Assembly (NCBI GenBank): GCA_001949185.1
Contig: BDGG01000001.1
Coordinates: 8,812,721-8,876,720, forward strand
DNA length: 64,000 nt
Direction of reading: 5' to 3'
DNA from: Ramazzottius varieornatus
Lineage: Eukaryota > Tardigrada > Eutardigrada > Parachela > Ramazzottiidae
Shown: positions 35,137-46,135 of the stretch, piece after piece
Layout of the letters: each line of letters begins with the position of its first letter
Numbering within the stretch: position 1 is the first letter of the stretch
Translations under genes and position numbers: made by a program
Notes under the pieces: generated by a model
What the model saw: only the letters and a program-made list of their open reading frames with translations
Databases searched by the model: none
Told to the model about the DNA's origin: nothing

Positions 35137-35428
35137 TCATTTCCCTACTCGTAGGCCCTTTCCGACACGCGAGAGAACCAGATTCGATGAAATCGCAATA
35201 TACAACCGCAAATTCAGGAAGTTCTACGATACTGATAAAACGGAAAATAACAAGATTTTGAGATTAGAAAGTAGGCCTCTAAGGTAGGTAACGCAGGAGA
35301 GCACAAGTCAGTGCTACGACCAGTTGAGTCAGAGCCGGAAGTCGCAAGAAAACCTGAAGAATTCGAACAAAAAATGTCTTATCAGACACATAATTGGAAT
35401 GTTAAATCATGTCTGCTTGGTTAGGAAT

Positions 35429-36042
35429 CTATTTGGTCGGGCTTTCGTTTCTAAAAGCAGGAGAATTCAGCTTCATGGCAGCTGTGCGATTGTGAAGTTC
35501 GTAAGAAGCTTGAAGGGTGTCGTTGACGATCCGCATGTCTCTTTCGATGCTCCTGGCCCAATTCTCCACGTCGCCCAACTCTTTCAGTGCGCCGTTGAAG
35601 TTATCGGCAATCTGCAGCCATGCGTGGCTTTGCTGGGTAAACCTGTTGACTCTTGCTTGCAGAGCTTTCGCTTCGGCGTCGATCTTTCGCTGGTTCACGT
35701 ATGCTTGGGATACGCTGCGGATGAAACAATTAATTATTAGCACCAAACTGTTCGCATCAACTGGCACATGACGTAATCGTCACTTGATCAGCCCAGTCGA
35801 AACTGATCGAACAAGAATGGATACTTACGAAGTATTTAGGTTTCGAACCAGAGTCTTAGTCAGCTCTTCGGCAACGTCCATGGCTTCTTTCCTCTTTCGC
35901 TCTGTCGTACAGCGAAACTTAGTCATTTTGAATGAATAATCTCCAAATACTGGACGGGCCAATGAGGTAGGCCTCACTTACCACAAACCTCCTTGTGGAA
36001 CTTCTGTCTCGCCTGGTGGTCTTTCGCGATCGTGCTCAGCAT
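35429..36042 (-). CDS. BLOC1S1: BLOC-1 subunit 1 (GCN5L1)
   Basis: Three exons (36042–35982, 35901–35829, 35714–35429) give 139 residues against 125 in human. BLOC1S1 is a coiled-coil subunit of BLOC-1 and BORC, which act in lysosome-related organelle biogenesis and lysosome positioning; a mitochondrial acetylation role has also been described for GCN5L1. Recognition rests on the N-terminal MLSTIAKDHQARQ helix and on SQAYVNQRKID, NFNGALKELGDVENWARSIE and DMR, nearly colinear with the vertebrate protein. The extra residues form a short polar C-terminal tail. It is divergent from APH-1 and convergent with the PRMT gene. Confidence 0.95.
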
Positions 36043-36748
36043 TTTGGATTAGGAAAAGATAGCCACGACTCAGCTGTGATAGCTACTTGTGTCGCTAATG
36101 GTTAGAAAGTTCGATGAGAGGACTTCTCGGTGCGAGTCTGCGACGAGCAAATGGCGTTCCGTAGATCGTGCCCAGGCTGTCCGTTTATACAGTGACGAGT
36201 AGCTCCACTTTGTCCAGGTGTATCAGCTGTTCAAAATCCTCCTCTCATACGATCCAGCTCGCGTTCACAAACGACAGATAGAAGCTCGATACTCTGGAGT
36301 CTGGGGAACAGGACGTTCGTTTGATTATGAATTCTGTTATCTTACTATGTCAGCGCGATTTATGATATCCAAGTGGTCATATTATGTCATGTCATGTTAT
36401 ATCATGTCAGAATTTATTTTCTCTTTCTTCGATTTTAAGTTTGCGTGCTATCGAATATCGATTGAGGTCGAGGACTACGAGAAGAACCATGTGCTGGGAC
36501 ATGATCGTCGTCAGCTGCTAGGAGAACCTGTGGGAACGCTGATCCGTCGTCGGATATCTTCGGAAGCTCACCATTTCAAGGCTCAGCGGAAAAGACAGAA
36601 AGCAGCAGGTCAGTAGCCCATGTTTTTTCTCATTGTTTTTCCCATGGTGTTTCAATCTGATCTATCATGCTTACTCATAGACCACAGCAGGCATCTCCGG
36701 CCTCACAAAGGTGCTGTATGACCCGGAGAAGCTACACTAAACTGAGCG
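36043..36748. promoter_or_regulatory. Shared upstream region of BLOC1S1 (-) and APH-1 (+)
   Basis: 706 bases separate the two start codons. It contains a run of TGTCATG/TATGTCA words (36380–36412), close to half-sites of the TGACGTCA element that is enriched elsewhere in the window. A short plus-strand open frame at 36460–36614 ends in a donor-like GCAGCAG|GTCAGT, but I see no gene in it. Confidence 0.35.
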
Positions 36749-38883
36749 ATGACGGCGTTGAGCTTCTTCGGTTGCGCGCTGACTGCCTTCGGGCCTTCTC
36801 TTTCCTTTTTCATCATCTTCATCGCGCGAGATCCCATTCGTGTAATCATCCTCATCGCGTCGTGAGTTGTTCTTCCGAGAATATCGGAGAAATTTTTCTT
36901 GGGTGCTCACTGGAACTGTCAAGAGTCAGAGCACGAAGAGCATTCTGCCTGACAATGACATCGTGCATAATATACACGTTATCCGTATGACGTGACATGA
37001 CATGACATTACGGGACACCACATTATCTCGTGACATACTTACTTTAGTCCTTTACACGCACGAGATATTACGGGCCAGGCGGGAAAGGCGGCAAATTTAC
37101 AATTTGTATTGAAGTCAGAAACAGAAATCGAAAAAAGAACGCAACGTAGTAAAATTCAACCGTAGAAAATTGTCATGGACGGTGGCCATCAGCTGATCAG
37201 CTGTATTACTCTAACGCTTCCATGCTGCTGTCGACTTTCTCCCGGAGGCCGGAGAAGCCTTGGAATAGTTTAAACTGTTAAAGGTATAGTGAAGATCTGA
37301 CTGCGATAACATTATCAATATTATGACAAGCTATAGCTCCTCGGCCCACTATCCAGCACGCAGGTACAGCAGTGCAGCCTTCGATGTGGTTTTTACTTGA
37401 AGCAAGAATCACCTGCCCGTGCCGCTGTAGCGAAAAGGCCTGGTCCGTAATTTTTACTGGCCCGTAATATCTCGTCGTGCGTGTACCCGATATCTGAAAT
37501 TCTGAACAACAATTTTCTTCAGTCTCTTGTTGTCTTTGCAGAGGGTTCTTCTGGTTGGTTTCCCTTCTTATTTCATCCGGACTATGGAGAGCTTTCATAC
37601 CGCTACAGGATAAACTGGCCTTCGGGCTGGCTGTATCCGTTGTCCTCCAAGAGCTATTCCGCTTCGGTTTCTACTTGACGATGCGGTAAGTGCAGGAAAC
37701 CTGGTTCATACAACGGAAGTACTTGCGGTTCGGCAAAGGCTTCGGAATCACAGTACACTGCGTACAGTACATTACCAGTTCTTGCTCACTCTTTTGACAG
37801 AAAAGCTGAAGCGGGCTTGCAGATGGTCAGTCATGACGAGATGTACAAAGATCACAACATCGCCAAAGCTCGCCATACTCTAGCTCTAGGTGAGAAAGAA
37901 TGCGGACAGGATATTACTTTTGGCCTGTTGTATTTTGTCTTGCACAGTTTTGCTAAATTTAGTTCTCCACAGTTTCAGGCTTTGGTTACGGGCTCATCGG
38001 TGGCGCGTTCACCTTGGTCAACGTCTTGGCCGATACGCTCGGGCCAGGAACTTTGGGGTTGATTACGGATAACGACCATTACTTCTTCTTCACTTCCGGT
38101 AAGTTTCGCCCACTGTTCGCTCCAACCTCGCATAGTACGACAAGAAAGAACCTCCCATTTTGTGGTTGATGTGCTTCTGTTCCGTAGCGTATCTGACGTT
38201 ATGCTTCGTGTTTCTGCACACCTTCTGGAGTGTCATCTTCTTTTACGCTTGCGATGCCAAGAAATACTACCTCATCGCCGCCGTCGTTCTGTCGCATCTC
38301 GCAGCCTCCTCTGTCGTAAGTTTAATGGGAATCATACTGGTTCCGTGCTCGAATGGGGAAAAGATTTGAAGAGGCGGAACAGAAATTATGACGACAGCTG
38401 TGTGGGAAAAATGGGAGTTTGGCACAAGTCGACAAAATGTTTCTTAAGTGGCGCACCTTATCAGTGTTATCAGCAGGCAGCGTGCGCCACTTCGTGAGAT
38501 AACCTTGTCGAGTTGCCGAGTGGCGCATGTTATCAGTGTTTTGTGTAGGTAGCGTGCGCCACGTGGAAAGATGATCTCGTCCAGTTTGTTTGCCGAGCTC
38601 CCAAACATGATAAGAGTCTAAAATAGCATTCGGTTTCATCAACGCTGTACTGCTAACACGTCTCGGTATCTGGTAGACTCTGCTGAACAGCCAGAAGCTG
38701 TATGCCGCAAGCTTGGGAACGACGACGGTGATGCTCATTGCCTCGGCCATCATGGCCTTTGTCATCTGCAACGGCAGTCTCCGCAACTGGAGGACGGCCC
38801 TTCGCCTCAAGAGCTCGCCGCGTCCTCTGGCGCATGTGGTGGAGGACAGTAGCATCCAACAGATAAACACGCTATCAACATAG
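36749..38883 (+). CDS. APH1: Gamma-secretase subunit APH-1
   Basis: Six exons (36749–36861, 37542–37685, 37801–37889, 37979–38098, 38188–38315, 38677–38883) encode 266 residues, as in human APH1A (265). APH-1 is the seven-pass scaffold of the gamma-secretase complex that cleaves Notch and other type I membrane proteins. Seen: seven hydrophobic segments, the N-terminal FFGCALTAFGP motif, the GxxxG assembly motif G116/G120/G124 (GFGYGLIGG), and the conserved membrane histidines H166 (FLHTFW) and H192 (LSHL). The product ends in a short polar tail. Intron 1 (36862–37541) holds a long inverted-repeat element, and intron 5 holds a hairpin repeat. Confidence 0.96.
37051..37487. mobile_element. Putative nonautonomous terminal-inverted-repeat element in APH-1 intron 1
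   Basis: TTACACGCACGAGATATTACGGGCCAG at about 37052–37078 is inverted as CTGGCCCGTAATATCTCGTCGTGCGTGTA at about 37457–37485, about 27 paired bases with one three-base insertion. The intervening ~375 bases have no coding frame. Structure suggests a MITE; target-site duplication is unclear. Confidence 0.55.
38428..38608. repeat. Hairpin repeat, two units (APH-1 intron 5)
   Basis: Arms TAAGTGGCGCACC / GCGTGCGCCACTTCG and CGAGTGGCGCATG / GCGTGCGCCACGTGG, followed by GTCCAGTTTGTTTGCCGAGCTCCC. Intronic. Confidence 0.85.
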
Positions 38884-39627
38884 AATATTGAACGAACTAG
38901 CGGGTGTCTCGTCGCCGAGTCGTTGGATGGATCAACGTGTTCTGTTAGTTGAGTATTTCTTCGCAAAATCCATTATTTTCTATAGTACGTACATCCGCAC
39001 ATGAAATCGGTCCATTTTCCCGCACTGTTCTGATCTCATTCTTATTGTTGGTTCTTTGCACACAGCAGCCACGCTCTAACTCCTTCTATAGGCGCAACTT
39101 CGGATTTTCATTAAGTAAAGTGTGCAGTAAAACTACAGATCACAAAGAACAGCAAGTATCTTTTGCCTTTCGCAGTAAAATGCTTTGGAGAAAGCAAAAC
39201 GTAAAAACCTTCTTCAAAATGAATATATGGAAAACCAAGTGGAAAAACTACTGTAAAAGCAGTACCGATGCCATGACCGAAGACGGTTCAACCATTTAAC
39301 TCCATGCGAAGGACAAATTCAACCTGCAATTAAAACCTTCGAAACGTAAAACTGTTTCCGTACAAGGCGACCTGAGAATTCTTCGGACTTCCCTTTTCGT
39401 CACGGTGATGGCCTTTACTGGCTCTTCAACCCTGAAAGACAAATGAGGATATATGGATCGCGGCAAACAAACTCGACACTCCGTTTCGTTTTCAAGTGGT
39501 GCACATTTATGGTGTTCGTAGCCAGCTGGACAAGTGGGTGTTCCAAGTAGCGCACGCCTTCAGCCAACAACACCCGAAACGTGCGTCACTTGGGAATCAA
39601 CCTGGTCGAATCTGCCGAGCTCCTGCA
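38884..39627. other. Intergenic space between convergent genes
   Basis: No gene is seen. The end of the stretch carries a hairpin repeat at 39470–39622 with units TCAAGTGGTGCACAT… and CAAGTAGCGCACGC / ACGTGCGTCACTTGGG. Confidence 0.5.
39465..39625. repeat. Hairpin repeat, about one and a half units
   Basis: Outer arm GGCAAACAAACTCGAC, left arm CAAGTGGTGCACAT, then a second unit CAAGTAGCGCACGC / ACGTGCGTCACTTGGG and closing TCTGCCGAGCTCC. Confidence 0.75.
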
Positions 39628-40720
39628 TTATATGTACACGATCATCCAAGCAAAAATCGAAGTCTGAATACCTTCGAAGTGAGCAGGCGGAGTGTAATAG
39701 GTGGACGAAGGGGTGGCGATCCGATGATGGACCCGCCTTGGCGTAGGCGTGTGCGGCACTTCGCCTGTTGGGTGCTCCGTCGCATCGTTCTTCACATCGT
39801 CCACTTTCGGCTCGGCCAAGGATGCGGAAGAGCTAGAAGGTCGGCTACTATGTTGCGGTGTACCCATCTGAATTTTGGACGTTGACGCTTCTTCGGCCTG
39901 GCGTTTGACGTGTGAAGGAACGGGCTTCGCCTCAAGTGGGCCCAAGCCGGAACTGGACGCTCCGGGCTGGAAGCCTTCCTTCGGTGACCCTGGCGGCGTG
40001 AGTTGCTTCGCTAGATGCTGTACTTCCACGGGGTGACCTATCTTCGCCACAGGAGCATCTGCATAAAGAATTAAACACTGCAGTTCCATTTCAACGACTG
40101 GGAGCTCGGCAGACAAACTGGACAAGATTGCTTTTCCAAGTGGCGCAAGCTTCCAGCGTTATTGGCTGACAGCGTGCACCCCTTGGAGAGACCATCTTGC
40201 CGAGTTGATCTCACTGTACATTTGATTTTGTGGTCGACTTGCCTTTTTCAGAATTTTGTAGAATATATCTCTTTAAGCCCCCATGTACCTTGTTTAACTG
40301 ACAGTCTAGCTTTCACAGCGGACTTGAGTGGCACAGGAGCAGCTCCCGCATGAGCGGCGCAAGCGCAGTTCGCACGGTGAGGGGCAGCTTCTGTGGACAC
40401 GTTACTCTTAGCGGTCCGGGCCAGGGATGAAAATGTTGGACCTGAAACAACATCACTGAAATTGTGCAAAGCAGTGTCACGTAAGAGAAACAACACCGCT
40501 TTGGTGGCAGTAGCTGCATTCATTGCAGTCTTAAAGAAGAAAGTAACACCCATCAAAGCTTACGCATGTAGCTTCCGGATCTGCCTAGTGCGACCTCTCG
40601 CTGAACGTTGCCTTTAAGCATATACAGTGATCCAGGGAAGATAGTTGCGTGAGACTGAGATTTCCAGCCGGAAAAGGGAATCCTGGACATGTGCCCGTCG
40701 AGTGGAAGCTGGTCAGCCAT
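39628..40720 (-). CDS. Unrecognised Ser/Pro-rich, probably disordered protein
   Basis: Three exons join in phase (40720–40564, 40441–40289, 40058–39628), about 246 residues from MADQLPLDGHM. I do not recognise a family. The first third is mixed, the middle is rich in Ala, Ser and Cys (HRANCACAAHAG), and the last exon is rich in Pro, Ser, Thr and charged residues with TP and SP pairs (LTPPGSP, HTPTPRR, YYTPP) that resemble proline-directed kinase sites. No membrane segment or coiled coil is obvious. The last ~15 codons are uncertain: a donor-like GAAG|GTATTC at 39672/39671 could lead to another exon. The ATG at 40720 lies in a strong context (GGCCATGGC). Intron 2 contains a hairpin repeat. Phase consistency and composition support a real gene; function is unknown. 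Confidence 0.55.
40102..40215. repeat. Hairpin repeat, single full unit
   Basis: GGGAGCTCGGCAGACAAACTGG, then CAAGTGGCGCAAG / GCGTGCACCCCTTGG and CCATCTTGCCGAGTT. It lies in intron 2 of the Ser/Pro-rich gene. Confidence 0.8.
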
Positions 40721-41187
40721 GGCCGGGAGGAAGCTTGTGGGCCACTCTAACTGGAACGATCCAACGCGATACTGCGCCTGTCAGACCTGCCAGAAAGAAC
40801 CGGTGGGAAACGGAAGGTGTAGCCTCACAACCCTGGTTCCTGAGGAGGTAAAGCGCTGCCAGAAGTTAGCAGAAGACATTTGCATCGTGATATATACTCT
40901 GGTATTCGATCGGTGGTCAAAAAAAAATGGAGGTTTTCTTTTATGAAAGTGAAGAGTAAAAAGAAACAACAACAAGATGATTCAGCTTTCTTCCCGGACT
41001 GCGGCTTCAACCAGCCGGTCCAGCCAAACGCGTGAACGAAAGGTTGAGGGGACAAGGCTCGACGGTGACCGGGCATTTTCTGCCGTTTCGAACTTTATAC
41101 CTCGGAAAGGGGCGAAAATTTTGCAGAATTCGTTTTCAAACTACATCAGACCGGACATAAAATAAGTTTGTTCGTGTCCGTGTTTCT
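40721..41187. promoter_or_regulatory. Shared upstream region of the Ser/Pro-rich gene (-) and the oxidoreductase (+)
   Basis: 467 bases between divergent start codons. No clear TATA box or other element is visible. Confidence 0.3.
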
Positions 41188-43129
41188 ATGATCTTCCCCG
41201 TTAAGATCATCATGAAGACCAGTGTGATCCATCGGCTGTTCAAGTCACCGATTGCAGTCTGCAGTCGTAGTTCGAGCAGGAGCCTTGCAACCAAGGCCGT
41301 CAGTTCTCCAGATGATGGGGCGGAATATTCCACAGACAGGTCGGACGTAGTCATCTCCCCCGACGCCGCCCGCCACTTCATCGAACGATGCATCCGAAGA
41401 GCAGGAGCAAACGCGAGCCATGCACAACAACTAGCAGACGTCCTGGTGACAGCTGACTATCGTGGTCATTACTCCCACGGCTTGGCGCACTTGGGTTAGG
41501 CATAAACTGATTTCTGATCAAGCTGGCCTGAGTTAGGTGATTTGAGCCTTGTCGTCTTTGCTCTGCAGATATGTACGTTGGAGACCTGAAGAATAACCTG
41601 ACAAACCTAGCAGGAATCCCTGGAATTCTGAAAGAAACGGTATCTACGGCTCTGGTCGACGGAAATCATCTTCTCGGTAAGCAAGAATGGAATTTCTCCA
41701 TGTTTTATATCCAAAGCGGCTCATGACGTCATGGTTAGGGTGGGCGCGTCCAGGTTGTATTTCGGTATACTGTTGAACTTGCGTAACGTCCTGGGCCTAC
41801 AAGAAAGGGTATTTTTATTGGGTTTTTTTGACAGGGCCCGTTGTGGGGAACTATGCGATGGGACTGGCCATTACAAAAGCAAAGGCTACCGGGATCGGTT
41901 GGGTCGCTACACGAGGTAGGACAGAGCACGTTTCTGCAGAAATCCAGGAATTTAGGAGAGTCTCGTTGTATGTTTAGCTTCAAATCACTTCGGTATTGCT
42001 GGATACTACGCACTGCAAGCAGTCCGCAACGACATGATCGGCTTGGTCTTTTGCAATTCTAGCCCTTCGGCCGCTCCACTTCGCACCAGAACAGTAAGCT
42101 TGATCTTTTTCTACGCTTCAGTATTTCCTTTTCTGGTCGTTGTAACTTTGTGGCGTCCCTGATGTAAGAGCTCGGCAGACAAAATGGACAAGATCGTTTT
42201 CTTTAAGTGGCGCATGTTTCCCGTCTTATCGAGTGAAGAGGGGCGCCACTTGGAAAAACGCTGTGGATTGTTTGTCGAACTATCAATTTGCTGTTGAATT
42301 TTAGCTTGCACTTGGGACCAATGCATTGTGTATGGCTGCGCCAGCTGCCAACGGTGACTACTTTGCCATGGATATGGCTGTCAGTACGGTGGCACGAGGC
42401 AAAGTGGAACTGGCCATGCGCGCTGGTCAGAAGGTCCCTTCGAGCTGGGGCCTCAACAAGGAAGGCCAGCACACAACCAATCCCGCCGAGCTCTTCCATG
42501 GCGGCAGCCTTCTTCCTCTCGGCGGTATGCTCTGCATAACGATGATCTGACTTTCTGTAGATGGACATAGGTCAATTGTTTCTGGCAACTAGGAGAGGAA
42601 TCAACGGGCGGCTACAAAGGCTACGGGCTGAACCTGATGGTGGAAATTCTCTGTGGAATTTTAGCTGACGCGGCCTTCGGTCCACTTGTTCGAGCTTGGG
42701 GAGATCCTTCGGGCGAAGCCAATTTGGTATTCTGTTTTCACCGAAAGTATTTGTAGCTTTTGATCAGTCATTCTTTCTAATCCAGAAAGATTCCCTTTTT
42801 ATAGGGTCAGTGCTTCGGTGCGATCGATGTCAACTGTTTTGGCAATGGCTTCCAGCAGCGTTTGAGTGCCTTGTTGAACATCATGAGGCACATGGATCCG
42901 GTAAGTCTTGTGGCTCGTCGAGTCGTCCTTTTCGCAGATCGACTTTTCCATACAACGTGGTTTTATTGCATCGCAGACCGATACCAAAGCGCCGGTGTTA
43001 GTACCGGGCGATCCGGAACGGCAGCACATGCTCAAGTGCGACCGGCTGGCTGGCATTCCCTACCCTGCAGATATCGTTCGTCGAGCAGGAGAAATTGCCC
43101 ACAAACTGGGCGTCCAGCCTTTGCTGTGA
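41188..43129 (+). CDS. LDH2/MDH2-family NAD(P)-dependent malate/lactate-type oxidoreductase
   Basis: Eight exons (41188–41494, 41569–41676, 41835–41915, 41978–42093, 42305–42524, 42593–42726, 42805–42900, 42977–43129) give 404 residues. This is the YlbC/YjmC/DpkA superfamily, unrelated to classical malate dehydrogenases; members reduce 2-oxoacids with NAD(P)H. Diagnostic stretches: ADYRGHYSHGLAHL with its conserved His, the glycine/alanine-rich GPVVGNYAMGLAI region, ASNHFGIAGYYA, and CNSSPSAAPL. The N-terminus (MIFPVKIIMKTSVIHRLFK…) is rich in Arg, Ser and hydrophobic residues and lacks acids until about residue 42, so a mitochondrial presequence is plausible. A second Met at 41212 could be the start. 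The substrate cannot be told from sequence. Convergent with the GM2-activator-like gene; intron 4 carries a hairpin repeat. Confidence 0.9.
42166..42292. repeat. Hairpin repeat, single full unit (oxidoreductase intron 4)
   Basis: GAGCTCGGCAGACAAAATGGACAAGATCG, then TAAGTGGCGCATG / GGGCGCCACTTGG and GGATTGTTTGTCGAAC. Confidence 0.85.
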
Positions 43130-43378
43130 AAAGGACTATCGCTGGTCAAAACCAGCCCAATTCCTGGCTGAATATTTGACGTATTCCAACACAATCCGTT
43201 TACCGCAAACCTTGACGCTCAGTTTTATAGTTTTACAAATGGACCATGCACGCATTCCTCAAAATTGGCTTTTAATTCTTCTTTCGTCTTCGACTTGATT
43301 GATGATTGAGCATTCCGGTACAAAATACAAAGTGATGATCAGACATTGAAGAAAAGAATATTGGTGGAGGGGGTGTGA

Positions 43379-44602
43379 TTATTTTTTGATGCTGAGTTCA
43401 AAGTCATAGCAGCCGATGGACTGGTTCTTCTGCTTGATGACAATGTGGAACTTGAAGTCACCTTGGACCAGCTCGGGTGGGTACTGCTTTGTGTCAATCT
43501 CGTACTCTAGATCCTTGACCGAGTACTTGCCGATGGGGAAGGGACAACTGCAGGGCAGCTTGGCCTCAATGATGGGCTGCGGACACGGCGGCGGAGGAAG
43601 ACGCGAGCACACATCGGCATAGTTGCAACTTCCTGGTAAGACAAGGCAAAACTATCGTTGCGTCGTAACTTTTGAACGTTCTTCAATTTTAGGTATGTGA
43701 CATTTTACCGAAATCATCGACACATGGAAGGTTGACCCAAACGAAGACCTTCTTTTCAACGACTACATCGATCTACAAGGAGAAAGGCTGACGGTAAGCT
43801 CAGATTGTCATATGGCCGCTTTCTTCAATGAGGTATACCTCAATGGGTGCAGTGATGTCTCGAAGAATTTCGCCGGAAGCTGTGACTTTGAGCGGTTCTG
43901 AAGATAAGGAAAGCTACGATCTTTCAACGTTAGCAAACAATAGATGTGTCATTTTGCTTTTCGGCCGAAGAAGAAAGACTTACGGCCAAGCTGGAGGGGA
44001 TCGGGAGACAGAGTGAGGTTGGTCAACTTGATGGCATCGTCAGGTCCGCCACAGCTTTTCCATGAGAAATGAGCAAGTTTCCGCTGAACCGGATAAACTT
44101 TCTGTGAAACAAAGCGCTACTGTTGAACTTTGAAAAATTATCCTTTTCTCGATGGCAGTCAGGAGCTCGAGCAACAAGCTCGCTAAGCAAACTGGAAAAG
44201 ATTGTTTCCCCAAGTGGCGCGCTCTTCTGGTGTAAATGGCTGGAAGCGTGCGCCAGTTCGTGAAACAATCGCGGCGCACATTTGCAGTGTTGTTGGCTGG
44301 AAGCGTGCGCCACCTAGAGAGACGATCTTGTCGAGTTCGCTCCATTCAATGTTCATGTCAATGTTTCTGTCTTTTTCTGACCTTGACAGTGGAAACTGGC
44401 GTACCTGCGTCGGATGAAGCTTGGGCTGGGCCTTATGGTGTGGGCGCGCCCTGGCCAGAAGGAGTTCGTCCCAGTTGTACTGGATGAGGTTGTCTTCCTC
44501 ACTGTGCCCGCGCTTCCCGCTGGACAGGCAAGAGACGAAGGATGAGCCGAGGCAGAAGAGTAGCACCACGGCCGCAAAGGTTGGCTTTTTTGCAAAGGTC
44601 AT
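43379..44602 (-). CDS. GM2A: GM2 ganglioside activator-like lipid-binding protein (ML fold)
   Basis: Five exons (44602–44405, 44101–43984, 43897–43839, 43772–43709, 43632–43379) give 230 residues. In vertebrates GM2A is a lysosomal lipid-transfer protein that presents GM2 to hexosaminidase A. Seen: a signal peptide (FAAVVLLFCLGSS), a charged pro-region, then the β-cup core with FSWKSCGGPDD, LTLSPDPLQLG, VNLPCVDDFGSC, LPCSCPFPIGKYS and a final SIGCYDFELS, colinear with human GM2A including its Cys pattern. The N-terminal pro-region is about 35 residues longer than in vertebrates. Expected in lysosome or secreted; the natural ligand is unknown. Divergent from the next gene (497 bases between starts). 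Intron 1 holds a hairpin repeat. Confidence 0.88.
44160..44345. repeat. Hairpin repeat, two units (GM2A-like intron 1)
   Basis: Arms CAAGTGGCGCGCT / GCGTGCGCCAGTTCG, then a second unit GCGGCGCACAT / GCGTGCGCCACCTAG, closed by ATCTTGTCGAGTT. Outer left arm GGAGCTCGAGC is partly rearranged. Confidence 0.85.
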
Positions 44603-45099
44603 TTTGCTTTTCCTAAAATTGCACAACGACGACAAAGGATGACAAAGAAGTTTTGCTCGTTTCACAAGTCAAGATGGTCGAGACTAAAGAAGATTTGCCC
44701 TCGCCACTGCGTCGCTGCTTCTTTGTTTGTGGCAGCAGCATTTACAGCTGAGGTTTCGCTGAGCCTTGCCCACAAAAGCCACAGTGAGTGCAGTCATTTG
44801 TTTTCCGATTGTAATCAGGGAAGTTGGACTTTGGTTTGTCATTTCCTCAGAATATCAGCTTAATCATCGGCAACGGCGCCATGCGCAAGACGGGTAGTAG
44901 ATCGGCAGAACAAGCAGGAGGAAAATACCATGACTCCATGACTATACTACCCTAAGTGCGCCATTACTCTGGCTGACTATTCTACGGCCTTTCATATAAG
45001 CCTTTTGCAAAATCTCTGCTGCCACATTACTTTTTCCGTATGAATTTTGAAGTACAGCTTCTATTCTGAAATTGGTTGTTGTGCATTGGACATTGCAAA
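44603..45099. promoter_or_regulatory. Shared upstream region of the GM2A-like gene (-) and secreted protein gene (+)
   Basis: 497 bases between divergent start codons. CATATAAG at about 44993–45000, roughly 100 bases before the plus-strand ATG, could serve as a TATA-like box. Confidence 0.35.
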
Positions 45100-46135
45100 A
45101 TGTCTGCCTTAGGTACTACCTCCATTTTGGCCGTTCTTCTGGTTTTTGGATTTGTGAGTGGCGGCTTGATAGATCTTGGACAAGATGCTCTGGATGCGGC
45201 AAAGTACCCCCTCATCACAGGTATGGCTCGATCAACTGATCCCCTCAAATATGAGGAACTCTGTCTGGGAGTCTGCTGTCAATTAACCCTTTTTTGGCAG
45301 GCTTTTACCGTATCGAGATGCACGTTGACCGTTTGGATACGCAGGGCAAGTCTCACACTGGACTGTCCTGCGACCCCATTGGAGGATGCGACCCCAAAAT
45401 CAAAGCTTTCATTGACACGTAAGATTTACTCTCTTTCGGCAGATGATACAGCCATACAACCATGAGGAAGAAAATTCTGACAACTAACATTGCAATGTCG
45501 CCGAATATCTCAAATTGGACAATATGAAGAACGCGCCACTACAATGATCACTTTATGGGTTCATCGAGTTTTGTCATGTAGGGAAACGCCCAATCGGGAC
45601 TTTGGGGGAGATTCTGTGCCGTACGATAATTACATCGTTTTGTATGAGGGAAATGACTCTGAGAAGGTCGTGCCCATTGGCAAGACCATCTCGCGCGACA
45701 TCTGTGGAAAGGGCGTGAGGAAGGTGGCCATGAGAGTACGCGCCATGGACAAGGACACCGTCAATGACGGTATGGTGCTTGTCTTTCCTCTTCCTACAGC
45801 GCTACTTCGCAGCCTAAGAGGTCCTTCATGCTTTTACAGATAAGATCGACAACTACAAGTGTTTCATAACGGGAGAAAATGCACCAGCGGCCAGCGCCGA
45901 CACGGCCGAGTGGTCGGCGGAAATCGCCTGTCCCGGCGAGGACAGACCCACCTCCAAGGTCTTCCTCAAATACAGGTCAGGCACACACAGCACCAATTGC
46001 ATGCCGGTCATAGCCCACTGGAAGAAGGGCATATTTGACTGTCTTTGCTTTGACAGGTGGTACGCCATCCCGGAAAGCACCTGCCGACCATCCAGCAACG
46101 GCAAAGGCCTTTTCAGCGGACTTTTGTCCAGATAA
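45100..46135 (+). CDS. Unrecognised secreted cysteine-containing protein
   Basis: Five exons (45100–45220, 45301–45418, 45582–45769, 45840–45975, 46057–46135) join in phase to give 213 residues. A signal peptide is clear (TSILAVLLVFGFVSGG). The mature part has at least six Cys in a regular spread (LSCDPIGGCDP, DICGKG, YKCF, IACPG, STCRP) and looks like one β-rich globular domain: FYRIEMHVDRLD, NYIVLYEG, VRKVAMRVRAMDKD. The early region, with its Cys pair followed by CDPKIK, faintly recalls the N-terminal C2-like domain of Notch ligands, but I would not assign it. No membrane segment is seen, so the protein is probably secreted. Function unknown. Confidence 0.75.

Noticed and set aside
38322-38966. 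214-codon minus-strand frame
   Set aside because: It lies opposite APH-1 exon 6 and its upstream intron, and its translation runs through the hairpin repeat.
44603-44665. Upstream extension of the GM2A-like frame
   Set aside because: The extension starts from a non-ATG codon and precedes a clear signal peptide at 44602.
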